A stretch of 64,000 nt of DNA from CAYTZN01 sp964442495 (GTDB lineage Bacteria > Pseudomonadota > Gammaproteobacteria > Legionellales > Legionellaceae). Shown here one piece after another: positions 27,381 through 36,136 of the stretch. Below the pieces are notes generated by a model. The model had not been told where the DNA came from. It ran no database searches and was given only the letters and a program-made list of their open reading frames with translations. The position numbers were made by a program, and so were the translations under genes. The stretch lies in assembly GCA_964442495.1 (NCBI GenBank), contig CAYTZN010000010.1, forward strand, positions 1-64,000. The letters are read 5' to 3'. The stretch's first letter is position 1; each line of letters begins with the position of its first letter.

Positions 27381-27517
27381 GATGGGTATCTTAGAAATTT
27401 TTTTAGCATTATACACAAAATAATTTGTTCGCCGGTTTTTTTTGAGGAAGGCTTGGTTATAGGACGTTAGCTAATGCTGATATCTATCGTATGCACTTGC
27501 TTTCGTAGTGCTTTATA

Positions 27518-28093
27518 TTAGCGTTTACAACGCTCGTGGTTTAAAAAATGCGATAAAATCTCTAAACCATGTTCTGTTAAAATAGCCTCAGGATGAAATT
27601 GCAAGCCATACAAGGGGTATTCCCGATGGGACATAGCCATAATAGTGTTATCGCTCCAAGCATCGATGGTAAAGCAGTTAGGCAGCGTTTCTATGTCTAC
27701 AGCTAGTGAGTGATAGCGGGTGGCTAGGAAAGGATTGGGTAATCCATGAAATAATCCTTCTTTATGGTGGTTGATGGGAGAGGTCTTGCCATGAACAATG
27801 GTGGGGGATTGGACAATGCGACCGCCAAACGCATGGGCTAGACACTGATGGCCCAAACAAATCCCTAAAATAGGTATTTTCTTGTAAAAGTGTTTGATAG
27901 CTGCGAGTGAAATACCCGCATCGAGAGGCCCTTTAGGTCCTGGCGAAATCACTAAATACTCAGGGGATAATGCTTCAATCGCTTCTATCGAAATTTTATC
28001 ATGAGTAAAAACCATTACGTCTTGGTCAAGACGCTCAAAATAGTGCTTAAGGTTGTAAGTAAACGAATCATAGTTATCGATAATCAGTAACAT
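27518..28093 (-). CDS. trpG: Anthranilate/aminodeoxychorismate synthase glutaminase subunit
   Basis: A 191-residue class I glutamine amidotransferase. LLIIDNYDSFTYNL at the N-terminus, the nucleophile elbow GICLGHQCLAHAFGG and LQFHPEAILTEHG (His-Glu of the triad) are typical. It delivers ammonia to TrpE and may also serve PabB, as TrpG and PabA cannot be told apart by sequence. No trpE is in the window. It lies 27 bases downstream of lptB on the same strand, so it may be read from the lpt operon. Confidence 0.93.
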   Translation of the reverse strand: MLLIIDNYDSFTYNLKHYFERLDQDVMVFTHDKISIEAIEALSPEYLVISPGPKGPLDAGISLAAIKHFYKKIPILGICLGHQCLAHAFGGRIVQSPTIVHGKTSPINHHKEGLFHGLPNPFLATRYHSLAVDIETLPNCFTIDAWSDNTIMAMSHREYPLYGLQFHPEAILTEHGLEILSHFLNHERCKR

Positions 28094-28120
28094 AGGTAAG
28101 CCATGAAAGATAAATCCTTC

Positions 28121-28846
28121 TTAAAGTGAAAACTCTTCCCCAAGGTATACCGCGCGCACTTGTTGATTAGCAAGAATAGTTGCGGGGGTGCCTTCGCAAA
28201 GGATTTTACCTTGATTCACAATGTATGCACGCTCACAAATGTCTAATGTTTCACGTACATTGTGATCCGTAATAAGCACGCCGATGTTTCTATCGCACAA
28301 ATGCAAAATGATTTTTTTGATGTCGATGACCGAAATGGGGTCAACCCCTGCAAAGGGCTCATCCAATAATATAAACGTAGGTTCAATGGCCAATGCACGG
28401 GCAATTTCAACACGACGACGTTCCCCACCAGATAAACTCATGCCTAAATTCTTGCGCAAGTGTGAAATGTGGAATTCGAGCAATAGTTGCTCTAATTTTT
28501 CCAGGCGCTGCTTTTTATCCAGGTCACGCCGTAACTGTAAAATAGAAAGAATATTATCGCTTACCGTCATTTTTCTAAAAATCGAGGCTTCCTGAGGCAA
28601 ATACCCAATGCCCAAACGCGCTCGTTGATGCATGGCAGATTTTGTGACGTCTTGTCCATTAAGGATGATTTGCCCTTCATCACAAGATTGAAGGCCCACT
28701 ATCATGTAAAAACATGTGGTTTTCCCAGCCCCATTAGGACCTAACAAGCCTGCGCATTCGCCTCGTTTGATTCGAATGGTAATATCATTAACCACAGTTC
28801 TGGATTTAAATGATTTTTTTAATTGACGCGCTATTAGTTCGCTCAT
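28121..28846 (-). CDS. lptB: LPS export ATPase LptB
   Basis: A 241-residue ABC ATPase. Walker A GPNGAGKTTCFYMI, the signature LSGGERRRVEIARAL, Walker B FILLDEPFAGVDP and the H-loop VLITDHNVRETL are all present, with the LptB-typical YLPQEASIFRKM. It powers extraction of LPS from the inner membrane through LptFG and the LptC-LptA bridge. LptFG are not in this window. Its ATG overlaps the lptA stop by 4 bases, so the two are translationally coupled. Confidence 0.97.
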   Translation of the reverse strand: MSELIARQLKKSFKSRTVVNDITIRIKRGECAGLLGPNGAGKTTCFYMIVGLQSCDEGQIILNGQDVTKSAMHQRARLGIGYLPQEASIFRKMTVSDNILSILQLRRDLDKKQRLEKLEQLLLEFHISHLRKNLGMSLSGGERRRVEIARALAIEPTFILLDEPFAGVDPISVIDIKKIILHLCDRNIGVLITDHNVRETLDICERAYIVNQGKILCEGTPATILANQQVRAVYLGEEFSL

Positions 28847-29379
28847 GACGGTTTACCTGGATGAATAATAATGGTGGTCCGTTCTTTGCCATCGCTTTTT
28901 GAGATGACATGTTGATTCAATGTGTCATAGCTAATGCTAGGGGCGGAAAAAGAATCTGCTCCTTGCTCAACACGTGCATGCCCTATGAGCTCGATAAGGT
29001 GACGATCGGGATAATAATTGATAATATCAGCAAAGGCGTGCATTGGTGGCTTATCTGCCGTTGTAAGTGCCCAGTAGTGTGCTTGGGCTTTTGGGTTGCC
29101 TTTAATAATGGCTTTGACCAGCTGATTTTTTTCATTGCCCTCGGTGATTGCTTCAGCGGCTCTAATATGCGTTGAGCCCTGGTCAAGCTGTACATCACCA
29201 GAATATATCCCTAAGTGCGATTGATGATTAAGATCTGCTGAGTGAGCTTGCAGCGTCATGGTTTCTGTTCTGTCTTTAGGCAATGCAAAACTTGCAGGTA
29301 TTACTAAAATCCAAGAAAATAAAAGGACGCCTTGTGAACAATGTAAAAAAATCCTTTTTTTAGCCACGGTTAGGCTCAT
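28843..29379 (-). CDS. lptA: LPS transport periplasmic protein LptA
   Basis: A 178-residue exported OstA-fold protein that polymerises into the periplasmic bridge for LPS. It has an N-terminal signal sequence (hydrophobic core around residues 13-28), and the mature part carries the beta-jellyroll repeats: LQAHSADLNHQSHLGIYSGD, VQLDQGSTHIRA and IELIGHARVEQG. The ATG with GAGGGG upstream is preferred over a GTG 6 bases earlier. It overlaps lptC by 20 bases, inside a tight kdsD-kdsC-lptC-lptA-lptB operon. Confidence 0.93.
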   Translation of the reverse strand: MSLTVAKKRIFLHCSQGVLLFSWILVIPASFALPKDRTETMTLQAHSADLNHQSHLGIYSGDVQLDQGSTHIRAAEAITEGNEKNQLVKAIIKGNPKAQAHYWALTTADKPPMHAFADIINYYPDRHLIELIGHARVEQGADSFSAPSISYDTLNQHVISKSDGKERTTIIIHPGKPS

Positions 29380-29932
29380 AAACACCCCTCGCCTTGCTTA
29401 ATAATTGCACTCGCTTTTGTGCAAGATAGGCATTCATGCCTCTGGATTGTACGATATTGCCAGGCCTTTCATAAGTGACATCCAATAAGGTTGAAGCAAG
29501 TTTTTCCTTTGGATAGTAGGTAATGGCTTCTGTTTTTAGAGTGCTTTCTTGTGTCTGCTTATCATTTTTTTGATGCACAATCACGTTTTTATTGAAGGTA
29601 ATTTGTTGCCCTCCATAAAGAGATGTCGCTTGCTCAGCAAAAATTTCCCAGGGGGGTTGATTGTCTTGTGAAATGACAATGTGGGGCGTGGTGAGTACAT
29701 TCGTATTGTTAAGGGAAATATGGCGCATCAAAGGCGTTTGTAAATAATTGCTGAGATGACCATTGCTATCAAATTGGTGAACGGTTAAATGGCTGATAAT
29801 CATGTCAGCAGTGGTTGATAGCGTGTGCTCATCAAGTTTTTTAAGCTGTTTTGAGCTTGCAAAATACCAACCTGAACAGGCTAGGCAAATAAGGGTTATG
29901 AATAGCCAAGCGGCCTGCTTGGCTGCATTCAT
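29360..29932 (-). CDS. lptC: LPS export protein LptC
   Basis: A 190-residue bitopic inner-membrane protein: one N-terminal membrane anchor (about residues 8-26), then a periplasmic OstA-like beta-jellyroll. Sequence conservation in LptC is low; the assignment rests on size, topology, the pattern ITFNKNVIVHQ and position between kdsC and lptA. It receives LPS from LptB2FG and hands it to LptA. Confidence 0.9.
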   Translation of the reverse strand: MNAAKQAAWLFITLICLACSGWYFASSKQLKKLDEHTLSTTADMIISHLTVHQFDSNGHLSNYLQTPLMRHISLNNTNVLTTPHIVISQDNQPPWEIFAEQATSLYGGQQITFNKNVIVHQKNDKQTQESTLKTEAITYYPKEKLASTLLDVTYERPGNIVQSRGMNAYLAQKRVQLLSKARGVYEPNRG

Positions 29933-30468
29933 TTTTTGACTCCATGGTTCAAATACCCATTTAACGCCTCTTCTTGTTTATTTTGTGCATTTAAAATTAA
30001 ATCACACAGTTCTCTTACAGCACCTCGCCCACCTGTTGATTGGGTTTGCCATGTTGCAAATTCCTTCACCTGGGCCACCGCATTTCCAACCGCCACACCA
30101 AGACCCACTTGGCGAATGATAGCCAAGTCGGGGAGATCATCGCCGATGTATGCAAAAGCGTCGTCGGGTAGATTAAGGCGGGCTTTGAGTTGCTGATAGG
30201 CGTCTCGTTTATCCACTTGTCCTTTAAAATAATGCGTGATTCCAAGTTGCTGCATGCGGTGGTCGATGACGGCATTGCGAGATGTAGTAATCACTGCTAC
30301 TTCAATGCCTATAGCCATGAGCAGTTTTAAGCCCATGCCATCTTGAATGTGGAATGCTTTAAGTTCATTGCCTGTATTATCTATGTAGATGAGCCCATCG
30401 GTTAAGACGCCATCCACATCGCAAATAACGCACTGAATTTTTTTTGCTTTTTCAATTAATGTATTCAT
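29929..30468 (-). CDS. kdsC: 3-deoxy-D-manno-octulosonate 8-phosphate phosphatase
   Basis: A 179-residue HAD-superfamily phosphatase that releases Kdo from Kdo-8-phosphate. The nucleophile motif CDVDGVLTDG, motif II VITTSRN and motif III AYIGDDLPDLAII are present, and the protein lacks a cap domain, as in the tetrameric KdsC subgroup. Its stop overlaps the lptC start by 4 bases, while 15 bases separate it from kdsD. Confidence 0.97.
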   Translation of the reverse strand: MNTLIEKAKKIQCVICDVDGVLTDGLIYIDNTGNELKAFHIQDGMGLKLLMAIGIEVAVITTSRNAVIDHRMQQLGITHYFKGQVDKRDAYQQLKARLNLPDDAFAYIGDDLPDLAIIRQVGLGVAVGNAVAQVKEFATWQTQSTGGRGAVRELCDLILNAQNKQEEALNGYLNHGVKK

Positions 30469-30483
30469 TGGTTTCTCATCTAT

Positions 30484-31446
30484 TTAAAATACGCCTGCAC
30501 GAAGTAAATCGTGCAAATGGACCACAGCGACCGGTTTATTGTTGTTATCAGTGACCACAAGAGAGGTAATGCTGTATTTTTGCATTAATGCCAGTGCTTC
30601 AGCAGCCAAGAGCCCAAAGGTGATGGTCCGACATTGGCGAGACATGACATTTTTTAGCGGGGTGGTATTGATATCCCACTGTTGGGTTAATGTGCGACGA
30701 ACATCACCATCGGTATAAATGCCCGTTAAAGAACCATCCGAATCAACAACACAGGTCATTCCCAGTTTTTTAGCCGTTACCTCAATAAGGGCTTCACGTA
30801 CAGTGACAAGTTCGTTAACAATGGGCAATTCTTGGGCTTGGTGGCAGAGCTCATCAACACGCAATAAAAGACGTTTGCCAAGCGCTCCGCCTGGGTGAGA
30901 GCGTGCAAAATCATCGGCACTAAAGCCACGTGCTTGCAGTAATGCAATGGCTAATGCATCACCCATGACCAATGCAACGGTTGTACTGGTCGTTGGTGCG
31001 AGTCCAAGAGGGCAGGCTTCATGGCGAATGCTGATATCAATATTGACGTTGGCCATTTTTGCTAACGTAGAATTTTTATTGCCGCTCAGTGCTATCAGTG
31101 GAACTTCAAAACGCTTTAATAAGGGGAGAAGGGTTACAATTTCTTGAGTATTGCCTGAATTGGAAAGGGCAAGAACAATGTCCGCTGGCGTAATCATTCC
31201 AATATCGCCATGATGCGCTTCAGCTGGGTGCATAAAAAAAGCAGGCGTTCCGGTGCTGGATAAGGTTGCCGCAATTTTTTTTCCAATATGACCTGATTTT
31301 CCCATGCCGGTTACAACCACGCGGCCTCTGCAGGCGAGCAGCAATTCACACGCCGTATTAAAATGCTCGTCTATGCGTGTTGATAACTCAAATACAGCTT
31401 GTGCTTCTGTTTCAATAACAGCAAGACCTAATTTGCAAAAATCCAT
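30484..31446 (-). CDS. kdsD: D-arabinose 5-phosphate isomerase
   Basis: A 320-residue isomerase converting ribulose 5-phosphate into arabinose 5-phosphate, the precursor of Kdo. An N-terminal SIS domain (VVTGMGKSGHIGKKIAATLS, AEAHHGDIGMI, ALSNSGNTQEI) is followed by two CBS domains (about residues 205-320). It leads the LPS operon. About 190 bases of intergenic sequence separate it from the divergent mla operon. Confidence 0.96.
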   Translation of the reverse strand: MDFCKLGLAVIETEAQAVFELSTRIDEHFNTACELLLACRGRVVVTGMGKSGHIGKKIAATLSSTGTPAFFMHPAEAHHGDIGMITPADIVLALSNSGNTQEIVTLLPLLKRFEVPLIALSGNKNSTLAKMANVNIDISIRHEACPLGLAPTTSTTVALVMGDALAIALLQARGFSADDFARSHPGGALGKRLLLRVDELCHQAQELPIVNELVTVREALIEVTAKKLGMTCVVDSDGSLTGIYTDGDVRRTLTQQWDINTTPLKNVMSRQCRTITFGLLAAEALALMQKYSITSLVVTDNNNKPVAVVHLHDLLRAGVF

Positions 31447-31571
31447 GGGTTTATTGAGCCTATATTATTGTTTGTAGATCTTATCATAATCAGTTTTGTG
31501 TGTCGTTAAATGAATATTGTCAATCAATACTGTTCATTAATAAGTCACAAATAGGATTCTTTCCTTCCGAA

Positions 31572-31602
31572 TTGGCAATACTTGCATCTGCGAGTATATA
31601 AT
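31572..31602 (+). promoter_or_regulatory. Candidate promoter of the mla operon
   Basis: TATAAT at 31597-31602 lies 34 bases before the mlaF ATG; TTGGCA at 31572-31577 is a possible -35, with a 19-base spacer that is longer than ideal. Confidence 0.4.
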
Positions 31603-31635
31603 AAGTTTAGAGAGCTAAATCTGGAATAAGAATCT

Positions 31636-32433
31636 ATGCGCGATAATTTGGTGAATATCACCAATCTTACGTTTTCCCGAGACGAGCGTCTGATTTTTAA
31701 TGGCGTTAATATTGAGGTGAAACGAGGAAAAATAACAGCGATCATGGGTCCTAGCGGTAGTGGGAAAACCACGTTGTTACGCTTGATTGGAGCCTTGCTT
31801 GCCCCTGATGCAGGTGAGATCCTCGTTGATGGCAACAATATTCATCAACTGTCTCACAAGTCCCTTTATAAAGCACGTCGTAAAATGGGTTTGTTGTTTC
31901 AAAATAGCGCGCTATTTACCCACCTTTCAGTGTTTGACAATGTAGCCTTTCCTTTGCGTGAACATACCAAATTAAACAAAGCCATGTTGCGTGATATTGT
32001 TTTAATGAAATTAGAAGCTGTAGGATTAAGAGGTGCGGCGCATTTAATGCCTGCCGAACTATCAGGAGGTATGGCGCGTCGAGTCGCTTTAGCGAGGGCC
32101 ATTGCACTTGACCCTGAACTAATGATGTATGATGAGCCTTTTACTGGGCAAGATCCCATCTCTATGGGTGTTTTGGTTCGATTAATTAAGCGTCTTAATC
32201 AATTGTTACAGACCACCACCATGCTGGTGTCTCATGATGTGGCTGAAACGTGCTCCATTGCTGACTATGTTTATCTAATTGCCGGCGGTCAAATTATTGG
32301 GCAAGGCACGCCACTTGAATTAGACCGCTCCCAACAACCACAAATAAGACAATTTATGCATGGGGAAGCCGATGGGGTCGTGCCTTTTCATTATCCCGCG
32401 CGCTCTTATACAGAGGAGCTATTAGATGCTTGA
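31636..32433 (+). CDS. mlaF: Phospholipid transport ATPase MlaF
   Basis: A 265-residue ABC ATPase of the Mla pathway, which keeps phospholipids out of the outer leaflet of the outer membrane. Walker A GPSGSGKTTLLRLI, the signature LSGGMARRVALARAI and Walker B LMMYDEPFTGQDP are intact; the sequence ...GQDPISMGVL is typical of MlaF/Ttg2A. It begins the operon mlaFEDCB-ibaG-murA; mlaE overlaps its stop by 8 bases. Confidence 0.96.
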   Translation: MRDNLVNITNLTFSRDERLIFNGVNIEVKRGKITAIMGPSGSGKTTLLRLIGALLAPDAGEILVDGNNIHQLSHKSLYKARRKMGLLFQNSALFTHLSVFDNVAFPLREHTKLNKAMLRDIVLMKLEAVGLRGAAHLMPAELSGGMARRVALARAIALDPELMMYDEPFTGQDPISMGVLVRLIKRLNQLLQTTTMLVSHDVAETCSIADYVYLIAGGQIIGQGTPLELDRSQQPQIRQFMHGEADGVVPFHYPARSYTEELLDA

Positions 32434-33208
32434 ATTGATCTCACGTCTCGGACATAACGGGTTAAATGGCCTACAAACCCTGGGTAGTTCAGGTCGATTT
32501 TTGTTACGTGTGTTAACGCAAAAGCCAGATTTTCCACGTCTTTGGCCGGTACTTCGAGTGCAGCTCTATTTTGTAGGTGTGTTATCGTGCCTGATAATTA
32601 CTGTTTCAGCGTTGTTTATCGGTATGGTGGTGGGGTTACAAGGGTACAATACACTCGATAAATTTGGGGCAAGTAGCCAACTGGGGCAGCTATTGGCATT
32701 AAGCATTGCTCGGGAGCTTGGGCCTGTTATCAGTGCATTGTTGTTTGCAGGACGTGCAGGCTCTGCATTAACGGCTGAAATTGGCTTAATGAAAGCAACA
32801 GAGCAATTGGCCAGTATGGACATGATGGGTGTAGATCCGCTTGGGCGGATTATTTATCCAAGATTTTTAGCAGGAATCATATCGTTACCTTTGTTGTCAC
32901 TGATTTTTTCAGCAGTTGCAATTTACGGCGGGTATTTTATCGGTGTGAAATGGTTGGGCGTGGATGCTGGGAGTTTCTGGTCTAACATGCAGGCTTCCGT
33001 TGATTTCAGGATTGACGTGTTGAGTGGCATTATTAAAAGTGTTGTTTTTGCTTTTCTAGTGATTTGGATAGCTGTTTTCCAGGGGTTTACGTGTATTCCC
33101 ACAGCGGAAGGTATCAGTCAGGCCACAACGCGGACAGTGGTTTATTCATCGCTTGCCGTATTAGGGTTTGATTTCCTATTGACCGCGATGATGATAGGAG
33201 GTTGGTAA
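32426..33208 (+). CDS. mlaE: Phospholipid transport permease MlaE
   Basis: A 260-residue permease of the MlaE/YrbE family with five or six hydrophobic segments and the family signatures VVGLQGYNTLDKFGA, SIARELGPVISALLFAGRAG and ALTAEIGLMKATEQLASMDM. It forms the membrane core of the MlaFEDB complex. Translationally coupled to mlaF, with mlaD starting one base after its stop codon. Confidence 0.97.
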   Translation: MLELISRLGHNGLNGLQTLGSSGRFLLRVLTQKPDFPRLWPVLRVQLYFVGVLSCLIITVSALFIGMVVGLQGYNTLDKFGASSQLGQLLALSIARELGPVISALLFAGRAGSALTAEIGLMKATEQLASMDMMGVDPLGRIIYPRFLAGIISLPLLSLIFSAVAIYGGYFIGVKWLGVDAGSFWSNMQASVDFRIDVLSGIIKSVVFAFLVIWIAVFQGFTCIPTAEGISQATTRTVVYSSLAVLGFDFLLTAMMIGGW

Positions 33209-33209
33209 A

Positions 33210-33689
33210 ATGAACAGTAAGCAGCGTTATATTGATGTTAGTGTTGGGGTCTTTATGCTGCTCGGCGCGTTAGCTTTGCTAATCATGGTCATGATGGTCA
33301 GTGGGATTACGAATTGGCGCGTAGCAAAGGAATATCAGGTTACTGCTAATTTTACAGACATTGGTGGTTTAAAAGTACGAGCCCCGGTGACGGTGGCAGG
33401 GGTAAGAATTGGTGAGGTCACGCGTATTGAGCTGCAGCCTAGTCAGTTGAATGCCAAAGTGACCATGATGTTGAACCAAGACAAGCTCATTCCATATGCG
33501 GACTCTTCGGCTCGTATCTTAACAGAAGGGCTATTGGGCTCTAATTACATCAGTATTGTTCCAGGCTTTGATGATGAAGACAACAAAGACCACCCCTATT
33601 TAAAAGCAGGGGATGTCATAGCAAAAACACAGGAAGCCATTATTCTTGAAAACCTTATTGGCCAACTTTTATTTAATATTAAAAAATAG
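33210..33689 (+). CDS. mlaD: Phospholipid-binding MCE protein MlaD
   Basis: A 159-residue inner-membrane-anchored periplasmic protein: one N-terminal span (about residues 11-31) followed by a single MCE domain with FTDIGGLKVRAPVTVAGVRI and ILTEGLLGSNYISIVPG. Six copies form a ring with a central lipid channel on top of MlaE. Length is typical of the family. Confidence 0.96.
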   Translation: MNSKQRYIDVSVGVFMLLGALALLIMVMMVSGITNWRVAKEYQVTANFTDIGGLKVRAPVTVAGVRIGEVTRIELQPSQLNAKVTMMLNQDKLIPYADSSARILTEGLLGSNYISIVPGFDDEDNKDHPYLKAGDVIAKTQEAIILENLIGQLLFNIKK

Positions 33690-33696
33690 GTGAACT

Positions 33697-34299
33697 ATGA
33701 GAGCAATAAAAGTTTTATTCTTGTTTATGATAATGGGTGTGGTCCAAGCTGTAAGTGCCGAATCTTCTCCAGTGCCCATGCTTGAAAATTCAGCCAATCA
33801 AATCATTAGTACCCTTAAGCAAAACAAGGCTCAGTTAAAACACAACCACCAGGTGATTCATCAAGCGGTTGAGCGTTACCTGCTACCGCACGTTGATGTG
33901 AATGGAATGGCCCGTTCTGTAGTGGGACGCGTAGCATGGAACAAAGCTTCTATGGCTGAGCGACAAGAGTTTACTCGTGTGTTTACCCAGTTGGTTATTC
34001 GTACTTATGCAAATCCTTTAGCTGAATACAAAGATGAAACCGTAAAATTCTTGCCACTTCATGGTTCGTCTAATGCGCATTTTACGCGCGTTAGTAGTAT
34101 TATTGTGCGCTCTAATGGGCAGAATATACCTTTAAGTTACAGTTTGGTTTTAAAAAATGACACCTGGAAAATTTATGATTTAAGCGTTGAGGGTGTCAGT
34201 TTATTGCAGAGCTTTCGCTCCCAATTTGGTCAGGTATTAAATAGCTCCTCTATGCAGGAATTGATTCAACAGATGCACAAAAATACCAAGGCTGCGTGA
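33697..34299 (+). CDS. mlaC: Periplasmic phospholipid-binding protein MlaC
   Basis: A 200-residue periplasmic shuttle between MlaD and the outer-membrane MlaA-porin complex. It has a signal peptide (cleavage after VSA, about residue 22), then the helical Tol_Tol_Ttg2 domain: LLPHVDVNGMARSVVGRVAW, YANPLAEYKDETVKFLP and WKIYDLSVEGVSLLQSFRSQ. mlaA is not in this window. The stop codon overlaps the mlaB start. Confidence 0.95.
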   Translation: MRAIKVLFLFMIMGVVQAVSAESSPVPMLENSANQIISTLKQNKAQLKHNHQVIHQAVERYLLPHVDVNGMARSVVGRVAWNKASMAERQEFTRVFTQLVIRTYANPLAEYKDETVKFLPLHGSSNAHFTRVSSIIVRSNGQNIPLSYSLVLKNDTWKIYDLSVEGVSLLQSFRSQFGQVLNSSSMQELIQQMHKNTKAA

Positions 34300-34595
34300 T
34301 GATGAAAGAGCAACTCTTCAAGCCATCGGAAGAATTAACGTTTAATACTGTACAATTAGACAGCAAACGTTTGTCGGCATTATTGCGCGACACCAAAACG
34401 ATAAGGATAAAATTTGATTTGTCGGATGTTACCCAGTGCGACAGCGCAGGCCTTGCCTTGCTCATAGAAGCAAAAAGGCAATGCGCGCACTTCGGTAAAT
34501 CCTTGGTCATTGGCGATATCCCTAAAGCGATTTTGCAGTTGGCTGAATTTTGTGGTGTAGACGCTATGTTGAGAAGTGATAGTTGCACAGCATAG
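34299..34595 (+). CDS. mlaB: STAS-domain protein MlaB
   Basis: A 98-residue cytosolic STAS-domain protein that stabilises and regulates MlaF. The STAS core DLSDVTQCDSAGLALLIEA holds the conserved Asp-Ser pair. Tandem ATG codons at 34299 and 34302, and a GTG at 34296, are possible starts; AAGG at 34288-34291 best fits 34299, giving a TGATG overlap with mlaC. Confidence 0.9.
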   Translation: MMKEQLFKPSEELTFNTVQLDSKRLSALLRDTKTIRIKFDLSDVTQCDSAGLALLIEAKRQCAHFGKSLVIGDIPKAILQLAEFCGVDAMLRSDSCTA

Positions 34596-34629
34596 CAACG
34601 GTTTAATCAGGAATAGGTGAGTATGTAAG

Positions 34630-34875
34630 ATGTTAAGTAATGAAGAAATAGAACAGCGCTTTAATAATAGAAGTGATGTGGAGCATGTCAATGTAAAAGG
34701 GGATGGTTATCATTATGAGCTAGTCATTGTTTCTGATACCTTTCTTGGCAAATCCAAGGTCGCTCGACAGCAGTGGGTTTATGCACAACTTAATGATTAT
34801 ATTGCAGAAGGCAGTTTGCATGCGTTGAGCATGAAAACGTGGACAAAAGATGAATGGGAGAAACAACATGGATAA
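34630..34875 (+). CDS. ibaG: BolA-family protein IbaG/YrbA
   Basis: An 81-residue BolA-like protein. The class II KH-like fold shows VNVKGDGYHYELVIVSDTF and the SKVARQQWVYAQLNDYIAEG helix. Family members bind a [2Fe-2S] cluster together with monothiol glutaredoxins and influence iron-sulfur trafficking and acid response. Position between mlaB and murA is conserved in gammaproteobacteria; it overlaps murA by 8 bases. Confidence 0.94.
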   Translation: MLSNEEIEQRFNNRSDVEHVNVKGDGYHYELVIVSDTFLGKSKVARQQWVYAQLNDYIAEGSLHALSMKTWTKDEWEKQHG

Positions 34876-36136
34876 GCTAATCATCAATGGTGGAAAGCCG
34901 TTACGAGGTGATGTGGTGATTTCTGGTGCTAAAAATGCAGCATTGCCCATTATGGCTGCAACGTTATTGGCTCAAGATAATGTAACAATTGCAAATGTTC
35001 CGCATCTTAAAGATGTGACTACCATGATGGAACTGTTAGGCCAATTAGGTGCTCAGCTTGTTGTTGATGAAAAGATGAACGTACAAGTGGATGCTAATCA
35101 TGTTAATGAATTGGTGGCGCCATATGAGCTTGTTAAGACCATGCGAGCCTCAATTCTGGTATTAGGGCCTATGCTCGCGCGTTTTGGTGAAGCCGATGTT
35201 TCATTGCCTGGAGGGTGTGCTATTGGTACGCGTCCGGTCGATCTGCATTTAAAAGCATTAAAATTGATGGGTGCTGATATTACGGTTAAAAATGGATACA
35301 TCAAGGCCAAATGTAAACACGGGCGTTTGCAAGGTAGAACTCTGGTGTTTGATATGGTAACGGTAACGGGCACCGAAAATATTCTCATGGCGGCCGTCTT
35401 GGCTGAGGGGACGACCATCATTAAGAACGCTGCTCGTGAACCTGAAGTGGTTGATCTCGCTAATTTTTTAATACAAATGGGTGCGCGTATTAAAGGGGCT
35501 GGCACACACACGATAGAAGTTGAGGGTGTTGAAGGATTAGCCGGGGGTTCTTATTCAGTAATGCCTGATAGGATTGAAGCAGGAACCTACCTCACCGCTG
35601 GTGCTTTGACCGGTGGGCAAGTCACGGTAAGGCGCGTGAAACCTGATAATTTGCTCTCCATGCTATGCAAGTTTGAAGAAGCAGGAGCCACCATTACTCT
35701 TGGGGAAGATTGGGTAACGCTTGACATGCAGGGCGCACGGCCCGAGGCTGTTAATATTTCGACCGCGCCATACCCTGGTTTCCCGACCGACATGCAGGCA
35801 CAGTTTATGGCTTTGAATGCTGTTGCAGAAGGTTCATCGTCTATTATAGAAAACATTTTTGAAAATCGTTTTATGCATGTTCAGGAATTGCAGCGAATGG
35901 GTGCAAATATACGGCTAAATGGTAATACTGCAATGATTACTGGTGTTCCTAAATTAACCGGTGCTCCTGTCATGGCAACTGATCTACGTGCATCAGCGGG
36001 ACTTATTTTAGCAGGGCTTGCTGCTGAGGGAGAAACAACCGTAGAGCGTATCTATCATGTGGATAGAGGCTATGAGCGCATCGAAGAGAAATTTTCGATG
36101 TTGGGTGCCGACATTAAACGGTGTTCTACACGTTGA
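34868..36136 (+). CDS. murA: UDP-N-acetylglucosamine 1-carboxyvinyltransferase
   Basis: A 422-residue EPSP-synthase-fold enzyme that commits UDP-GlcNAc to peptidoglycan. The phosphoenolpyruvate-binding cysteine is present in LPGGCAIGTRPVDLH, as are NGGKPLRGDVVISGAKNAAL near the N-terminus and YPGFPTDMQAQF. The cysteine (not aspartate) implies fosfomycin sensitivity at target level. The ATG with GGGAG 8 bases upstream was chosen, within the ibaG gene end. Confidence 0.97.
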   Translation: MDKLIINGGKPLRGDVVISGAKNAALPIMAATLLAQDNVTIANVPHLKDVTTMMELLGQLGAQLVVDEKMNVQVDANHVNELVAPYELVKTMRASILVLGPMLARFGEADVSLPGGCAIGTRPVDLHLKALKLMGADITVKNGYIKAKCKHGRLQGRTLVFDMVTVTGTENILMAAVLAEGTTIIKNAAREPEVVDLANFLIQMGARIKGAGTHTIEVEGVEGLAGGSYSVMPDRIEAGTYLTAGALTGGQVTVRRVKPDNLLSMLCKFEEAGATITLGEDWVTLDMQGARPEAVNISTAPYPGFPTDMQAQFMALNAVAEGSSSIIENIFENRFMHVQELQRMGANIRLNGNTAMITGVPKLTGAPVMATDLRASAGLILAGLAAEGETTVERIYHVDRGYERIEEKFSMLGADIKRCSTR